Assembly: GCF_001500025.1 (NCBI RefSeq)
Contig: NZ_LQIW01000004.1
Span: 62,001-126,000, forward strand
Direction of reading: 5' to 3'
Source: Mycobacterium sp. IS-1590
GTDB taxonomy: Bacteria; Actinomycetota; Actinomycetes; Mycobacteriales; Mycobacteriaceae
Length of the DNA stretch: 64,000 nt
The position numbers and the translations under genes were made by a program. Below the pieces are notes generated by a model. That model saw nothing but the letters and a program-made list of their open reading frames with translations, had not been told where the DNA came from and searched no databases. Of the stretch, positions 1 to 10,468 are shown piece by piece (the first letter of the stretch is position 1; each line of letters begins with the position of its first letter).

Positions 1-1034
1 CCGCGTTTGGCCAGCCAACCCACCGGGTCGACGCGGTCCGTGCCGTTCAGGTGCACCTCGAAATGCAGGTGCGGCCCGGTCGAGTTGCCGGTGTTGCCCA
101 TCTTGGCGATCTGGTCACCGGCCCAGACCCGTTGACCGACCTCCACCGACCACGAGCTGAGGTGACCGTAGAGCGTCACGGTGCCGTCGGAGTGGCGGAG
201 CTTGACCATGTTGCCGTAACCGGCGTACGGCCCGGCCGAGATGACCACGCCGTCGGAGGCGGCGAGCACCGGCGTGCCGATCGAGTTCGCGATGTCGATG
301 CCGCCGTGCAGTGCACCCCAGCGGTAGCCGAAGCCCGACGTCCATACGCCGGTGGTGGGCGTCACGAACATCGGCCGCTGCAGCCGGGCCTCGCGCTCGG
401 CGCGCTCCTGGGCGAACGCGGCCGCCTTCTGGATCTCCTCGGTGTGCAGCGCCGAGCTTGCGGCCGGGGTCACGGCGACCACCTGCATACCGCCCGACGT
501 CTCGCTGATCGCGTTGGCCATCGCGGACTGATCGACGGCCAGGACGGCCTCCGAGGACTTCTCGTGCGCCGCATTGGCCATCGAGTACGCGCCCGCGGCG
601 GTGGCGCCGACCGCCATCGCGGCGACCATGAGACGGCCCTTGACGGGGACTTCCTGCTTGCGGTGCGCAGGTGTGCGGCCGCCGATCCGGATGACGTCGG
701 TGGCGTCCATGCCGTCGCTGGTGTCGGTGTGGCTGTCGCGGTAGGCGTGGGACCGGCGCGCGTGCCTGGGACCGGACTGGAATTCGGAGGGCACGGCGAG
801 ACGCAGCGGGACGAGGTTGTCGGTGTCGGTCAGGTCGTCGAGTTCTGGAGCGTGGATGACCTGGGCTTCGCGGTCAAAGGCACTGTTCTCGCGGAAGTCG
901 ATGTCATCGAGATCGCCGAACTCGTTGAACGGAATGATGTCGGTGACTTCGGCAGGGGATTCGCTTGCACGGCGGCTGATTTGCCGGTTCGTCGACGATC
1001 TGCGATGAGATCCGGACGAACGGTGCGAAGCCAA
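1..1034 (-). CDS. M23 family metallopeptidase (Rv0950c-like), 3-prime end cut by window edge
   Basis: Predicted secreted or membrane-anchored peptidoglycan endopeptidase of the LytM/M23 type. The N-terminal ~110 residues are Ser/Arg-rich and low in complexity, followed by a hydrophobic segment near residues 125-140 (VAAMAVGATAAGAYSMA). The C-terminal domain carries the zinc motifs HGGID (His243, Asp247) and HLHFEV (His322, His324). The frame runs off the left edge a few residues after VDPVGWLAKR, so only the last residues and the stop are missing. I chose the TTG at 1034 because AAGGA lies 9 bases upstream; an in-frame stop at 1113-1115 limits any extension. It is divergent from sucC, as in M. 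tuberculosis. Confidence 0.85.
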   Translation of the reverse strand, partial: MASHRSSGSHRRSSTNRQISRRASESPAEVTDIIPFNEFGDLDDIDFRENSAFDREAQVIHAPELDDLTDTDNLVPLRLAVPSEFQSGPRHARRSHAYRDSHTDTSDGMDATDVIRIGGRTPAHRKQEVPVKGRLMVAAMAVGATAAGAYSMANAAHEKSSEAVLAVDQSAMANAISETSGGMQVVAVTPAASSALHTEEIQKAAAFAQERAEREARLQRPMFVTPTTGVWTSGFGYRWGALHGGIDIANSIGTPVLAASDGVVISAGPYAGYGNMVKLRHSDGTVTLYGHLSSWSVEVGQRVWAGDQIAKMGNTGNSTGPHLHFEVHLNGTDRVDPVGWLAKR

Positions 1035-1164
1035 CCTGGGGTGTCCTTGCCTGTCGGATGCCTGTCGAAAATTGCCTGTCGTGACCAAAGCGTTATCGAG
1101 ACCAGAGGCACGTTAACCAACTCGCGACGACGGCTGCAACCCGGGAGGCTATTCCACGCGAGAT

Positions 1165-1180
1165 TGTGATTTGTATCACT
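1165..1180. promoter_or_regulatory. Candidate CRP (cAMP receptor protein) site upstream of sucC
   Basis: TGTGATTTGTATCACT matches the mycobacterial CRP consensus TGTGA-N6-TCACA at 9 of 10 defined bases. It sits 137 bases before the sucC start, in the 283-base divergent region shared with the M23 peptidase gene. Control of sucCD by CRP is inferred. A TANNNT -10-like hexamer (TAAAGT, 1246-1251) lies downstream with no clear -35. Confidence 0.5.
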
Positions 1181-1317
1181 GAGCCGAGCTGGTGAGATCT
1201 ACCACATGACCGGTGGGCGGTGCCAACGCGTTCTGAGCGTGTGGATAAAGTTCCTCCGAGCCTTCGGCCCACCAACTCCGCAATAGACGCGCTAGAGACA
1301 GGGACGTTCCACAGCCA

Positions 1318-2481
<1,164 letters not shown>

Positions 2482-2493
2482 GGGACGCAACCC

Positions 2494-3411
2494 ATGTCGA
2501 TCTTTTTGAACAAGAACTCCAAGGTCATCGTCCAGGGCATCACCGGCGGCGAGGGCACCAAGCACACCGCGCTGATGCTCAAGGCCGGCACGCAGGTGGT
2601 CGGCGGCGTCAACTCACGCAAGGCCGGAACGACGGTGTCGCACAAGGACTCTGACGGCAAGGACGTCGAGCTGCCGGTGTTCGGCTCGGTCGCCGAGGCG
2701 ATGAAGGAGACCGGCGCCGACGTGTCGGTGGTGTTCGTGCCGCCGAAGTTCGCCAAGGACGCGATCATCGAAGCCATCGACGCCGAGATTCCGCTGCTGG
2801 TCGTCATTACCGAGGGAATCCCGGTGCAGGACACCGCGTATGCGTGGGCCTACAACCTTTCCAAGAACGGCGGCGAAGGGGCCCCGAAGACCCGCATCAT
2901 CGGGCCCAACTGCCCGGGCATCATCACGCCCGGTGAGGCGCTGGCCGGCATCACTCCGGCCAACATCACCGGTCCGGGTCCGGTCGGGCTGGTGTCCAAG
3001 TCCGGGACGCTGACGTATCAGATGATGTTCGAACTGCGCGATTTCGGGTTCTCGACCGCGATCGGCATCGGCGGCGATCCGGTGATCGGCACCACGCACA
3101 TCGACGCGATCGAGGCGTTCGAGAAGGACCCCGACACCAAGGTCATCGTGATGATCGGTGAGATCGGCGGCGACGCCGAGGAGCGGGCGGCCGATTACAT
3201 CAAGGCCAACGTCAGCAAGCCCGTCGTCGGCTACGTCGCGGGCTTCACCGCGCCGGAGGGCAAGACGATGGGCCACGCCGGCGCCATCGTGTCGGGTTCC
3301 TCGGGTACTGCGGCTGCGAAGAAGGAAGCGCTGGAGGCCGCGGGCGTGAAGGTCGGCAAGACGCCGTCGGAGACCGCCAACCTGGCCCGGGAGATCCTGC
3401 AGAGCCTGTAA
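2494..3411 (+). CDS. sucD: Succinyl-CoA synthetase, alpha subunit
   Basis: Alpha subunit of succinyl-CoA synthetase, carrying the CoA-binding Rossmann domain and the phosphohistidine. The 305-residue protein has [13 protein letters not shown] near its N-terminus, the ligase region ([14 protein letters not shown]), and the active-site motif [10 protein letters not shown] with the phosphorylated His at residue 261. It lies 12 bases after sucC with an obvious operon relationship. A palindromic element begins 13 bases after its stop codon. Confidence 0.97.
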   Translation: MSIFLNKNSKVIVQGITGGEGTKHTALMLKAGTQVVGGVNSRKAGTTVSHKDSDGKDVELPVFGSVAEAMKETGADVSVVFVPPKFAKDAIIEAIDAEIPLLVVITEGIPVQDTAYAWAYNLSKNGGEGAPKTRIIGPNCPGIITPGEALAGITPANITGPGPVGLVSKSGTLTYQMMFELRDFGFSTAIGIGGDPVIGTTHIDAIEAFEKDPDTKVIVMIGEIGGDAEERAADYIKANVSKPVVGYVAGFTAPEGKTMGHAGAIVSGSSGTAAAKKEALEAAGVKVGKTPSETANLAREILQSL

Positions 3412-3424
3412 CGCTTTCCTTCCT

Positions 3425-3491
3425 GCCGCGAGCGACCGCGTCTGTGCGCCGACACGCCGCTGTTCGGTGTACAAATGCGGTCGCTCGCGGC
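3425..3491. repeat. Palindromic intergenic element A (67 bases)
   Basis: A perfect 15-base inverted repeat, GCCGCGAGCGACCGC at 3425-3439 and its complement at 3477-3491. Pairing extends inward to 25 bases per arm with 21 matches, leaving a 17-base loop. It starts 13 bases after the sucD stop and is followed by about 100 bases of spacer before the next gene. There is no T-run, so it is not a classic intrinsic terminator. Its arms differ from those of the elements at 39200, 53486 and 54430, but total length and position after a stop codon are similar. Confidence 0.75.
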
Positions 3492-3592
3492 GTGTGGCGG
3501 ACCTCCGCCGGGTGTGAAGCGTGCCGCAGGATTAGGAACACGTTCCAGTTCTCGATTAGCCTGACGAACTAACAGTTGTCAGGAGGGCTGTA

Positions 3593-5131
3593 ATGGTCGA
3601 TTCCCGGACCCCGGTCATCGTCGGCGTCGGGCAGTTCACCGAGCGTATCGACGATCCCGGTTATCGGGGCATGTCGGCGGTCGACCTCGCGACCGAGGCG
3701 GTGCGCGCGGCGCTGACCGACACCGGGGTCGATGCCACGACGGTCGCGGCGGCCATCGAGACGGTGTACGCGCTGCGTCAGTTCGAGATTTCCGGACCGA
3801 TGCCCGCGACGTTGGGCAAATCGAACAACTATCCGCGGTCGGTGATGGGGCGCGTCGGCGGCGATCCCGCACGTGTCGTGCTCGAGCCGGTCGGCGGGCA
3901 GGGGCCACAGAAGCTCGTCACCGAGGCGGGCAGCGCCATCGCGGCGGGTGAATTCGACGTGGCGATGGTGATCGGTTCGGAACCGGGTTCGACGGCTCGC
4001 TACTGGCGCCGCGCCGCCGAACAGGGACAGGCCAAGCCCGACTTCACCGAACACGTCGAGGGACAACTCGAGGACCGCGGACACCAGATCCACAAGTACT
4101 TCACCGAGTACACCGCATCGCACGGATTGACCGGCGCCGCCGTGCAATACGGGCTGCTGGACAACGCGCGTCGCAGCCGGTTGGGCCTCGGTGTTGCCGA
4201 ATACCGCAGGCAGATGGCCGAGCTGTTCGCGCCGCTGTCCAAAGTCGCTGCGAAGAACCTCTTTTCGTCGTCGCCGGTCGAAAGGTCGGTGCAGGAGATC
4301 GTCACCGTCACCGACGACAACCGGATGATCTGCGACCCCTACCCCCGCCTTCTGGTGGCACGCGACCAGGTGAACCAGGGCGCTGCGGCGATCATGATGT
4401 CGGTGGCGGCCGCACGCCGACTCGGGGTGCCCGAGGAGAAATGGGTCTATCTGCACGGGCATTCGGACATGACCGAGCAGGATCTGCTGGACCGTGTCGA
4501 CCTCGGCGCCAGCCCCGCGACCGTGCATGCCGTGCGAGAAGCCCTGCGGGTGGCGCAGATCGGCGTCGACGACATCACCACCTTCGACCTGTACAGCTGC
4601 TTTCCCTTCCCGGTGTTCGTCGCATGCGAGGCGCTGGGCATCGAAGCCGACGACCCCCGGGGGCTGACGGTGACCGGCGGACTGCCGTACTTCGGCGGCC
4701 CGGGGAACAGCTACTCGCTGCACGCCATCGCCGAGACCGTCGCCCAAATGCGCGATCAGCCCGGACGATTCGGCTTCGTGGGCGCCAACGGCGGCACGAT
4801 GAGCAAATACTCGGTGGGGGTCTATTCGACGCTGCCCGCCGACTGGCGGACCAACAACAGCGAGAGCCTCGATGCGGACGTCGCGGGACTGCCGAAAGTT
4901 GCGGTCACCGAGCGGCCGGAAGGTCGCGCGACGATCGAGACCTACTCCGTGCGCTACGACTGGCCGGTCCGCACCGGGATCATCGTCGGCAGACTCGACT
5001 CGGACAACTCACGGTTCTTGGCCATTTCCGAGGAGGAGGATCTCGTCGCGCTGATGTCGGACGGTGATCCGCTCGGTGCGGCGATCACGGTGCGTCCGGA
5101 CGAGAAGATCAATCGCGCCGGTCTGGCCTGA
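3593..5131 (+). CDS. Thiolase-like acetyl-CoA acetyltransferase / SCP2-thiolase family protein
   Basis: 512-residue protein with a thiolase-type N-terminal half (TPVIVGVGQFTERIDD, AVDLATEAVRAAL, AMVIGSEPGSTARY) and C-terminal half (DDITTFDLYSCFPFPVF, GGPGNSYSLHAIAE, GANGGTMSKYSVGVYST). Family members act in acyl-CoA or sterol-side-chain metabolism; the substrate cannot be read from the sequence. It is longer than biosynthetic thiolases (about 390 residues) and carries an extra C-terminal ~90-residue segment. AGGAGGG 5 bases before the ATG supports the start. A modA-like gene follows 15 bases later. Confidence 0.8.
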   Translation: MVDSRTPVIVGVGQFTERIDDPGYRGMSAVDLATEAVRAALTDTGVDATTVAAAIETVYALRQFEISGPMPATLGKSNNYPRSVMGRVGGDPARVVLEPVGGQGPQKLVTEAGSAIAAGEFDVAMVIGSEPGSTARYWRRAAEQGQAKPDFTEHVEGQLEDRGHQIHKYFTEYTASHGLTGAAVQYGLLDNARRSRLGLGVAEYRRQMAELFAPLSKVAAKNLFSSSPVERSVQEIVTVTDDNRMICDPYPRLLVARDQVNQGAAAIMMSVAAARRLGVPEEKWVYLHGHSDMTEQDLLDRVDLGASPATVHAVREALRVAQIGVDDITTFDLYSCFPFPVFVACEALGIEADDPRGLTVTGGLPYFGGPGNSYSLHAIAETVAQMRDQPGRFGFVGANGGTMSKYSVGVYSTLPADWRTNNSESLDADVAGLPKVAVTERPEGRATIETYSVRYDWPVRTGIIVGRLDSDNSRFLAISEEEDLVALMSDGDPLGAAITVRPDEKINRAGLA

Positions 5132-5146
5132 CCACAGGGGAGCAGT

Positions 5147-5890
5147 GTGAAGCCTCTCGCGCTTCTGGTCGCACTGCTGCTGGGCCTGGCCACCGGATGC
5201 GCGCAAGGGCCACAGCGCGATTCGCTCATGGTGTTCGCCGCGGCGTCGCTGAAGAAAGCGTTCACCGAGATCGGCACGCAGTTCGAGAAGGATCACCCGG
5301 GCATTCGGGTGGAGTTCTCGTTCGCCGGTTCCTCCGACCTCGCCACGCAGTTGACGCAGGGCGCGCAGGCCGACGTGTTCGCCTCCGCCGACACCGTGAA
5401 CATGGACAAGGTCGCCGACGCCGGACTGCTTGCCGGTGACCCGGTGAACTTCGCGTCCAACACGATGGTGATCGTGGTGTCGGCGGGAAATCCCGAGAAG
5501 ATTTCGACGATACGTGATCTCACCCGACCTGGGATCACTGTCGTGGTGTGTGCTCCTGCGGTCCCGTGCGGGTCGGCGTCACGGAAGGTCGAAGAGGCTG
5601 CGGGGGTCGACCTGTCGCCCGTCAGCGAGGAGTCGTCGGTCACCGATGTGCTGAACAAGGTGACCAGCGGTCAGGCTGACGCCGGAATCGTCTATGTCAC
5701 CGATGCTCTTGACGCCGGAGCCCGCGTCACTGCGGTTCCGGTGCCAGAGGCCGCCGGTGTGGTCAACGTCTATCCGATTGCGACGCTCGGAGATTCGTCG
5801 CAACAGGACCTCGCCCGGGCCTTCGTGGGGGCGGTGACCGGCGACGCGGGACAGCGGGTGCTCGGCGCGGCGGGCTTCGGCAAGCCCTGA
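5147..5890 (+). CDS. modA: Molybdate ABC transporter substrate-binding lipoprotein (orphan ModA)
   Basis: Periplasmic-type binding lipoprotein for molybdate or tungstate. The 247-residue protein starts with a GTG and a lipoprotein signal ending in the lipobox LATGC (Cys18). It continues with the ModA core: MVFAAASLKKAFTEIG, FSFAGSSDLATQL, GAQADVFASAD, NKVTSGQADAGIVYVTDAL. No modB permease or modC ATPase is next to it, so it must use components encoded elsewhere or act otherwise. Its stop codon abuts the stop codon of the convergent flavin oxidoreductase with zero spacing. Confidence 0.88.
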   Translation: MKPLALLVALLLGLATGCAQGPQRDSLMVFAAASLKKAFTEIGTQFEKDHPGIRVEFSFAGSSDLATQLTQGAQADVFASADTVNMDKVADAGLLAGDPVNFASNTMVIVVSAGNPEKISTIRDLTRPGITVVVCAPAVPCGSASRKVEEAAGVDLSPVSEESSVTDVLNKVTSGQADAGIVYVTDALDAGARVTAVPVPEAAGVVNVYPIATLGDSSQQDLARAFVGAVTGDAGQRVLGAAGFGKP

Positions 5891-6739
5891 TCAGACCAGG
5901 GCGGCCAGCTTGCCTGCCAGCCGTTCGACGTACGCGGCGACGTCGTCGGGCGACTTGTCCGGCAACCCGAACAGCACCTCGGTGACACCGAGATCGGCCC
6001 AGCGGGCCAGCTTCTCGGGATCGGGCTTGAAGTCGAGGGCGACGATCTGCGGCGCTCCGTCGCGCCCCGCGGCAGCCCAGGTGTCCTGCAGCAGCTTGAC
6101 CGGCTCGTCGATGTCGAAGTCGCGCGGTGTGGTGATCCAGCCGTCGGCGGACCGGGCGATCCACTTGAAGTTCTTCTCGGTGCCGGCCGCGCCGACGAGG
6201 ACGGGAATGTGCGGTTGGATCGGCTTGGGCCAGGCCCAGCTGGGTCCGAAGTTGACGAATTCGCCCTCGTAGGAGGCTTCTTCCTGGGTCCACAGCGCGC
6301 GCATCGCTTCGAGGTATTCGCGCAGCATGGTGCGCCGGCGCCCGGGCGGCACATTGTGGTCGGCGAGCTCGTCGGTGTTCCAGCCGAATCCGACCCCGAG
6401 GCTCACGCGGCCACCGGACAGGTGGTCGAGCGTGGCGATCGACTTCGCCAGCGTGATCGGGTCGTGCTCGACCGGCAGCGCCACCGCCGTCGACAACCGG
6501 ACTCGCGAGGTCACCGCCGCCGCAGTGCCGAGGCTGACCCAGGGATCCAGCGTGCGCATGTAACGGTCGTCGGGCAGCGACTCGTCACCGGTCGTCGGGT
6601 GCGCGGCCTGTCGCTTGATCGGGATGTGCGTGTGCTCGGGCACGTAGAACGTGGTGAAACCGTGGTCGTCGGCCAGTGTGGCCGCCGCCGCGGGCGTGAT
6701 CCCGCGATCGCTGGTGAACAGAACGAGCCCGTAGTCCAT
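5891..6739 (-). CDS. LLM-class (F420-dependent type) oxidoreductase, Rv0953c-like
   Basis: Luciferase-like monooxygenase fold enzyme of 282 residues, starting MDYGLVLFTSDRGI. Family features include SLGTAAAVTSRVRLSTAV, ATLDHLSGGRVSLGVGFGW and a C-terminal region ending KLAALV. In mycobacteria such TIGR-type LLM enzymes commonly use reduced F420, but the substrate is unknown. The frame is open upstream to 6835; I chose the ATG at 6739 because it gives the conserved N-terminus. It is divergent from the SfnG-like gene, so 6740-6843 should hold both promoters. No obvious promoter hexamers were found there. Confidence 0.85.
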   Translation of the reverse strand: MDYGLVLFTSDRGITPAAAATLADDHGFTTFYVPEHTHIPIKRQAAHPTTGDESLPDDRYMRTLDPWVSLGTAAAVTSRVRLSTAVALPVEHDPITLAKSIATLDHLSGGRVSLGVGFGWNTDELADHNVPPGRRRTMLREYLEAMRALWTQEEASYEGEFVNFGPSWAWPKPIQPHIPVLVGAAGTEKNFKWIARSADGWITTPRDFDIDEPVKLLQDTWAAAGRDGAPQIVALDFKPDPEKLARWADLGVTEVLFGLPDKSPDDVAAYVERLAGKLAALV

Positions 6740-6843
6740 GCCCAGAATTAGAACGTGTTTCAGTCTGGGGGGCAAGCTTGGGTTTCCCTCACCGCGAGCG
6801 ATACCGGCGACGGGCGAGCCGGTCGCTGTTGTCATGTCAGACC

Positions 6844-7974
6844 ATGACGACCGAACGCATCGCCGATCATGTGAAGTTCGCCTACTGGGTGCCCAACGTC
6901 AGTGGCGGACTGGTGACGAGCGATATCGAGCAGCGCACCGACTGGAACTACGAGTACAACGCGAAACTGGCGCAGACCGCGGAGAACAACGGGTTCGAAT
7001 ACGCGTTGAGCCAGGTGCGCTATGAAGCGAGCTACGGCGCGGAATACCAGCACGAGTCGACCAGTTTCTCGCTGGCGCTGCTGCTGGCCACCCAGAAACT
7101 GAAGGTGATCGCCGCGGTGCATCCGGGCTTGTGGCAGCCCGCGGTGCTGGCCAAGCTCGGCGCCACCGCCGATCACCTGTCCGGTGGCCGGTTCGCGGTC
7201 AATGTGGTCTCGGGTTGGTTCAAAGATGAGTTCACCCATCTCGGTGAGCCGTGGCTCGAGCACGACGAGCGCTACCGGCGCAGCGCGGAGTTCCTGCAGG
7301 TGCTCCGCAAGATCTGGACCGAGGACGACGTAGATTTCCGCGGCGACTTCTACCGCATCCACGACTTCACGCTCAAACCCAAGCCGCTCAACACCCCCGA
7401 GCGACCCAATCCGGAACTGTTCCAAGGCGGTAACTCCACGGCCGCGCGGCGCAACGGCGGCCTCTATGCGGACTGGTACTTCTCCAACGGCAAGGACTAC
7501 GACGGGGTGACCGAGCAGATCGTCGATGTCCGCGAGCACGCCCGCGGGGTCGGCCGCGAGGTGCGCTTCGGGCTCAACGGCTTCATCATCGCCCGCGACA
7601 CCGAGAAAGAAGCGAAGGAAACGCTGCGGGAGATCGTCGCCAAGGCCAACAAGCCCGCCGTGGAGGGATTTCGCACCGCGGTCCAACAGGCCGGCAACTC
7701 GACGGCGGACAAGCGCGGCATGTGGGCGGATTCGACCTTCGAGGACTTGGTGCAGTACAACGACGGGTTCCGCACGCAGCTGATCGGAACGCCCGAACAG
7801 ATCGCCGAACGCATTGCGGCGTACCGCAAACGCGGCGTCGACCTGATTCTCGGCGGCTTCCTGCACTTCCAGGAAGAGATCGAATACTTCGGCGCGAGGG
7901 TGTTGCCGCTGGTCCGCGAAATCGAACAGGCGGAACAGGACACCGTGGGAGAACCGGTGCTCGTCTCTGCGTGA
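6844..7974 (+). CDS. SfnG-like dimethylsulfone monooxygenase (LLM family)
   Basis: 376-residue flavin-dependent monooxygenase of the LLM family that resembles SfnG, the FMNH2-dependent enzyme converting dimethyl sulfone to methanesulfinate in sulfur scavenging. Diagnostic stretches are VKFAYWVPNVSGGLVTS, ENNGFEYALSQVRYEASYG, TADHLSGGRFAVNVVSGWF, HDFTLKPKPLN and FQGGNSTAARRNGG. The ATG at 6844 gives the typical N-terminus MTTERIADH although no ribosome-binding site is evident. No ssu-type sulfonate genes adjoin it, so sulfone use is inferred from family resemblance. Confidence 0.8.
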   Translation: MTTERIADHVKFAYWVPNVSGGLVTSDIEQRTDWNYEYNAKLAQTAENNGFEYALSQVRYEASYGAEYQHESTSFSLALLLATQKLKVIAAVHPGLWQPAVLAKLGATADHLSGGRFAVNVVSGWFKDEFTHLGEPWLEHDERYRRSAEFLQVLRKIWTEDDVDFRGDFYRIHDFTLKPKPLNTPERPNPELFQGGNSTAARRNGGLYADWYFSNGKDYDGVTEQIVDVREHARGVGREVRFGLNGFIIARDTEKEAKETLREIVAKANKPAVEGFRTAVQQAGNSTADKRGMWADSTFEDLVQYNDGFRTQLIGTPEQIAERIAAYRKRGVDLILGGFLHFQEEIEYFGARVLPLVREIEQAEQDTVGEPVLVSA

Positions 7975-8026
7975 GCCGCTTGCGCTAGCGTGGTTTTTCA
8001 AAGCCCGCCCGAGCACAGGAGAGGCC

Positions 8027-8926
8027 ATGTCGTACCCCCAAGGACCACCCGGTAGCCCGGGATACCCGCAAGCACAGCAGCCGACCACCCAGTTCTCCGC
8101 GCCGACGCAGCAGTTCGGCAGGGCGCCGGAGAGCTCATCGCCGGCTTCCGACGTCGCGAGCAAGCTGCCGATGTACCTGGCCCTCGCCGTGGCGCTGTTG
8201 GGGCTGGCGGTCTACCTCGCGAGCTTTGCGCCGTTGTTCACCATCTCCGCGTCGGACTTCCCGGGGCTGGGCACCATCAGCGGAAGCTCGTTCGGTCTGG
8301 TGCTCGCCGTCGCGGCATCACTGGTCGCGGGCCTGCTCGCGGGAACGGCGCTGCTGCCGAGGCAGGGGGTCCACACGTCGGTGTACGCGGTGCTGGCCGT
8401 CGCGGCGTTCCTGCTCGTCATCGCCGAGGTGATCAACCGGCCCAGCGGCGCCGCGATCGATTGGGGCCTGTACCTGATCATCGCGTTCTCGCTGTTCCAG
8501 GCGATCATCGCGGTGGCGGCGCTGTTGTTCGAGTCCGGCATCATCACCCCGCCCGCGCCGCGGCCGAAGTACGACCAGTCCTACGGGCAGCAGCAGTACG
8601 GCGCACCCGGCTCCTACTACGGTCAGCAGGGCCAGTCGCATCATGGTGGACCCCAGCAGCGGCCGGGATATCCGCCGACGTACCCGGGTGGCTATCCGGG
8701 CGGCCCGTCGACCGGTGGCTTCGCCCCGGGCCCGCAACATCCCCAAGGCCAGCAGGGCCAGCAAGGCCAGCAAGGCCAGCAGGGGCAGCAGGGTCCGCCG
8801 ACGCCGCCGACCGGGTTCCCCGCGTACGGCCAACCGCCGTCGTCGACTTCGCTGTCGTCGGACCCGACGGCTCAGGCTCCCCAACAACCGTCGTCTTCCT
8901 CGCAGTCGGGTCCGCCGCCTTCCTGA
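8027..8926 (+). CDS. DUF5336-type membrane protein, Rv0954-like
   Basis: 299-residue integral membrane protein: a Pro/Gln/Ser-rich cytoplasmic N-terminus (~45 residues), about four membrane segments (residues ~49-65, 83-105, 115-130, 144-165), and a long Gly/Gln/Pro-rich tail with a GQQ tandem repeat around residues 240-262. It corresponds to Rv0954, the 34-kDa-antigen-like family reported as part of the mycobacterial division complex. AGGAGAGGCC before the ATG is a good ribosome-binding site. PerM, another division-linked membrane protein, is the next gene 71 bases downstream. Confidence 0.85.
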   Translation: MSYPQGPPGSPGYPQAQQPTTQFSAPTQQFGRAPESSSPASDVASKLPMYLALAVALLGLAVYLASFAPLFTISASDFPGLGTISGSSFGLVLAVAASLVAGLLAGTALLPRQGVHTSVYAVLAVAAFLLVIAEVINRPSGAAIDWGLYLIIAFSLFQAIIAVAALLFESGIITPPAPRPKYDQSYGQQQYGAPGSYYGQQGQSHHGGPQQRPGYPPTYPGGYPGGPSTGGFAPGPQHPQGQQGQQGQQGQQGQQGPPTPPTGFPAYGQPPSSTSLSSDPTAQAPQQPSSSSQSGPPPS

Positions 8927-8997
8927 GGTGAGCCAGTAGTCTGAGCCGCGCGTGCGTCACCGCCGCACGGCAGCCTGACACAGGAGCGGCTCAACCA

Positions 8998-10458
8998 GTG
9001 GATCAACGGCCAGTCGGCGCACGCCAGGCGCGTGAGCTGCTTCGGGTCGCGTTCGGGCCGTCGTTGGTGGCGCTTGTCGTCATCGCGGCGATCGTGTTGC
9101 TGCAGCTGCTGATCGCCAACAGCGACATGACCGGCGCGCTCGGCGCGACTGCGAGCATGTGGCTCGGCGTTCACCTGGTGCCGGTCTCCATCGGCGGGGC
9201 CGAGCTCGGGGTGATGCCGCTGATGCCCGCGCTGGCGATGGTGTGGGGCACGGCCCGCACAACTGCCGCGGCCACCAGCGCGAACGCCTCCTGGTTCGTG
9301 ACGCGCTGGGTGGTGGCCTCGGCGCTGGGCGGGCCGCTGCTGATCGCCGCGATCGCGCTGGCCGTCGTGCATGACGCCGCTTCGGTGCTCACCGAACTGC
9401 AGACCCCGAACGCGTTGCGCGCGTTTGGCGGCGTGCTGGCCTTACACGCGATCGGCGCGGTGGTCGGCGTCGGGTCCCGGCTTGGCCCGCGGCTGATGGC
9501 CGCGAGCTCGCTCCGGGTCTCGCTGCCGGCTTGGCTGCCGGACGCGTTCCGCGCCGCCGCCGCGGGTGTGCTCGCGCTCGTCGGCCTCTCGGGTGTGGTG
9601 ATGACGGGTTCGCTGGTCGTGCACTGGTCGACGATGGACGAGCTCTACTCGATCACCGACTCGATGTTCGGACAGTTCAGCCTGACCGTGCTGTCGGTGC
9701 TGTACATCCCGAACGTGCTGGTCGGGACGGCCGCGGTGGCGGTCGGGTCGAGCGCACACGTCGGGTTGGCCACCTTCAGCTCCTTCACCGTGTTCGGCGG
9801 CGACATTCCGGCGCTACCGGTGCTGGCCGCGGTGCCCTCGCCGCCGCTGGGACCGGTGTGGGTGGCGTTGCTCATCGTCGCGGCGGCGGCTGCGGTGGCG
9901 GTCGGGCAGCAGTGCGCACGACGTCCGCTTCCGCTGGGCCCGGCGTTGGGCAAGCTGCTCGTCGCGTCGGCGCTGGCGGCGCTCACCATGGCGCTCCTCG
10001 GTTACGCCGGCGGTGGGCGGCTGGGCAACTTCGGCGACGTCGGGGTCGACCAGACGACGTTCGGGCCCGCGGTGTTCCTGTGGTTCGCCGGAATCGGTGC
10101 GTTGACGGTCGTGATGGCCGGCGGCATCACCCGCAGGCCGCGAGCGCCCAAGGTGGTCGTCGACACGGATTCCGACACAGGCCCCGACACGGGCCCCGAC
10201 GCCGACTCCGATCTGGAGGCCGAGATGGCCCCGGGGCCCGAACTCGAGCCGGGATCCGACGACGTCGAACCGGAACCCGGGCCCAAGCACGGCGCCGACG
10301 CGCCCCTCGAAGCCGAACCCGACGTCGCGGCGGGCGCCGAAGCCCCCGACGAGGTTGAGACCCCCGCCGACCTGCCCAACGACACCGCGAACGACCTCGT
10401 CGAGGACCCCGAAGAGCACTTCATGGCGGACGACGACGACCCGCCGGCCACCCATTAG
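8998..10458 (+). CDS. perM: PerM-like division-associated integral membrane protein (DUF6350)
   Basis: 486-residue polytopic membrane protein with roughly ten hydrophobic segments in residues 20-375. It matches the position and character of Rv0955 (PerM), which in M. tuberculosis supports FtsB stability and persistence in chronic infection. The last ~100 residues are a strongly acidic, Pro/Glu/Asp-rich tail with [19 protein letters not shown] repeats, probably disordered and cytoplasmic. GTG start at 8998. purN begins 10 bases after its stop, so purNH may share this transcript. Confidence 0.88.
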   Translation: MDQRPVGARQARELLRVAFGPSLVALVVIAAIVLLQLLIANSDMTGALGATASMWLGVHLVPVSIGGAELGVMPLMPALAMVWGTARTTAAATSANASWFVTRWVVASALGGPLLIAAIALAVVHDAASVLTELQTPNALRAFGGVLALHAIGAVVGVGSRLGPRLMAASSLRVSLPAWLPDAFRAAAAGVLALVGLSGVVMTGSLVVHWSTMDELYSITDSMFGQFSLTVLSVLYIPNVLVGTAAVAVGSSAHVGLATFSSFTVFGGDIPALPVLAAVPSPPLGPVWVALLIVAAAAAVAVGQQCARRPLPLGPALGKLLVASALAALTMALLGYAGGGRLGNFGDVGVDQTTFGPAVFLWFAGIGALTVVMAGGITRRPRAPKVVVDTDSDTGPDTGPDADSDLEAEMAPGPELEPGSDDVEPEPGPKHGADAPLEAEPDVAAGAEAPDEVETPADLPNDTANDLVEDPEEHFMADDDDPPATH

Positions 10459-10468
10459 GCTGCCAGGC

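Noticed and set aside
51..1169. 372-codon plus-strand frame at the left edge
   Set aside because: It is the mirror of the M23 peptidase, whose zinc motifs HGGID and HLHFEV lie on the minus strand.
8740..8800. GQQ-encoding tandem repeat as a possible CRISPR or minisatellite array
   Set aside because: Nine-base in-frame repeats inside the Rv0954-like C-terminal tail; simple coding repeat, no spacers.
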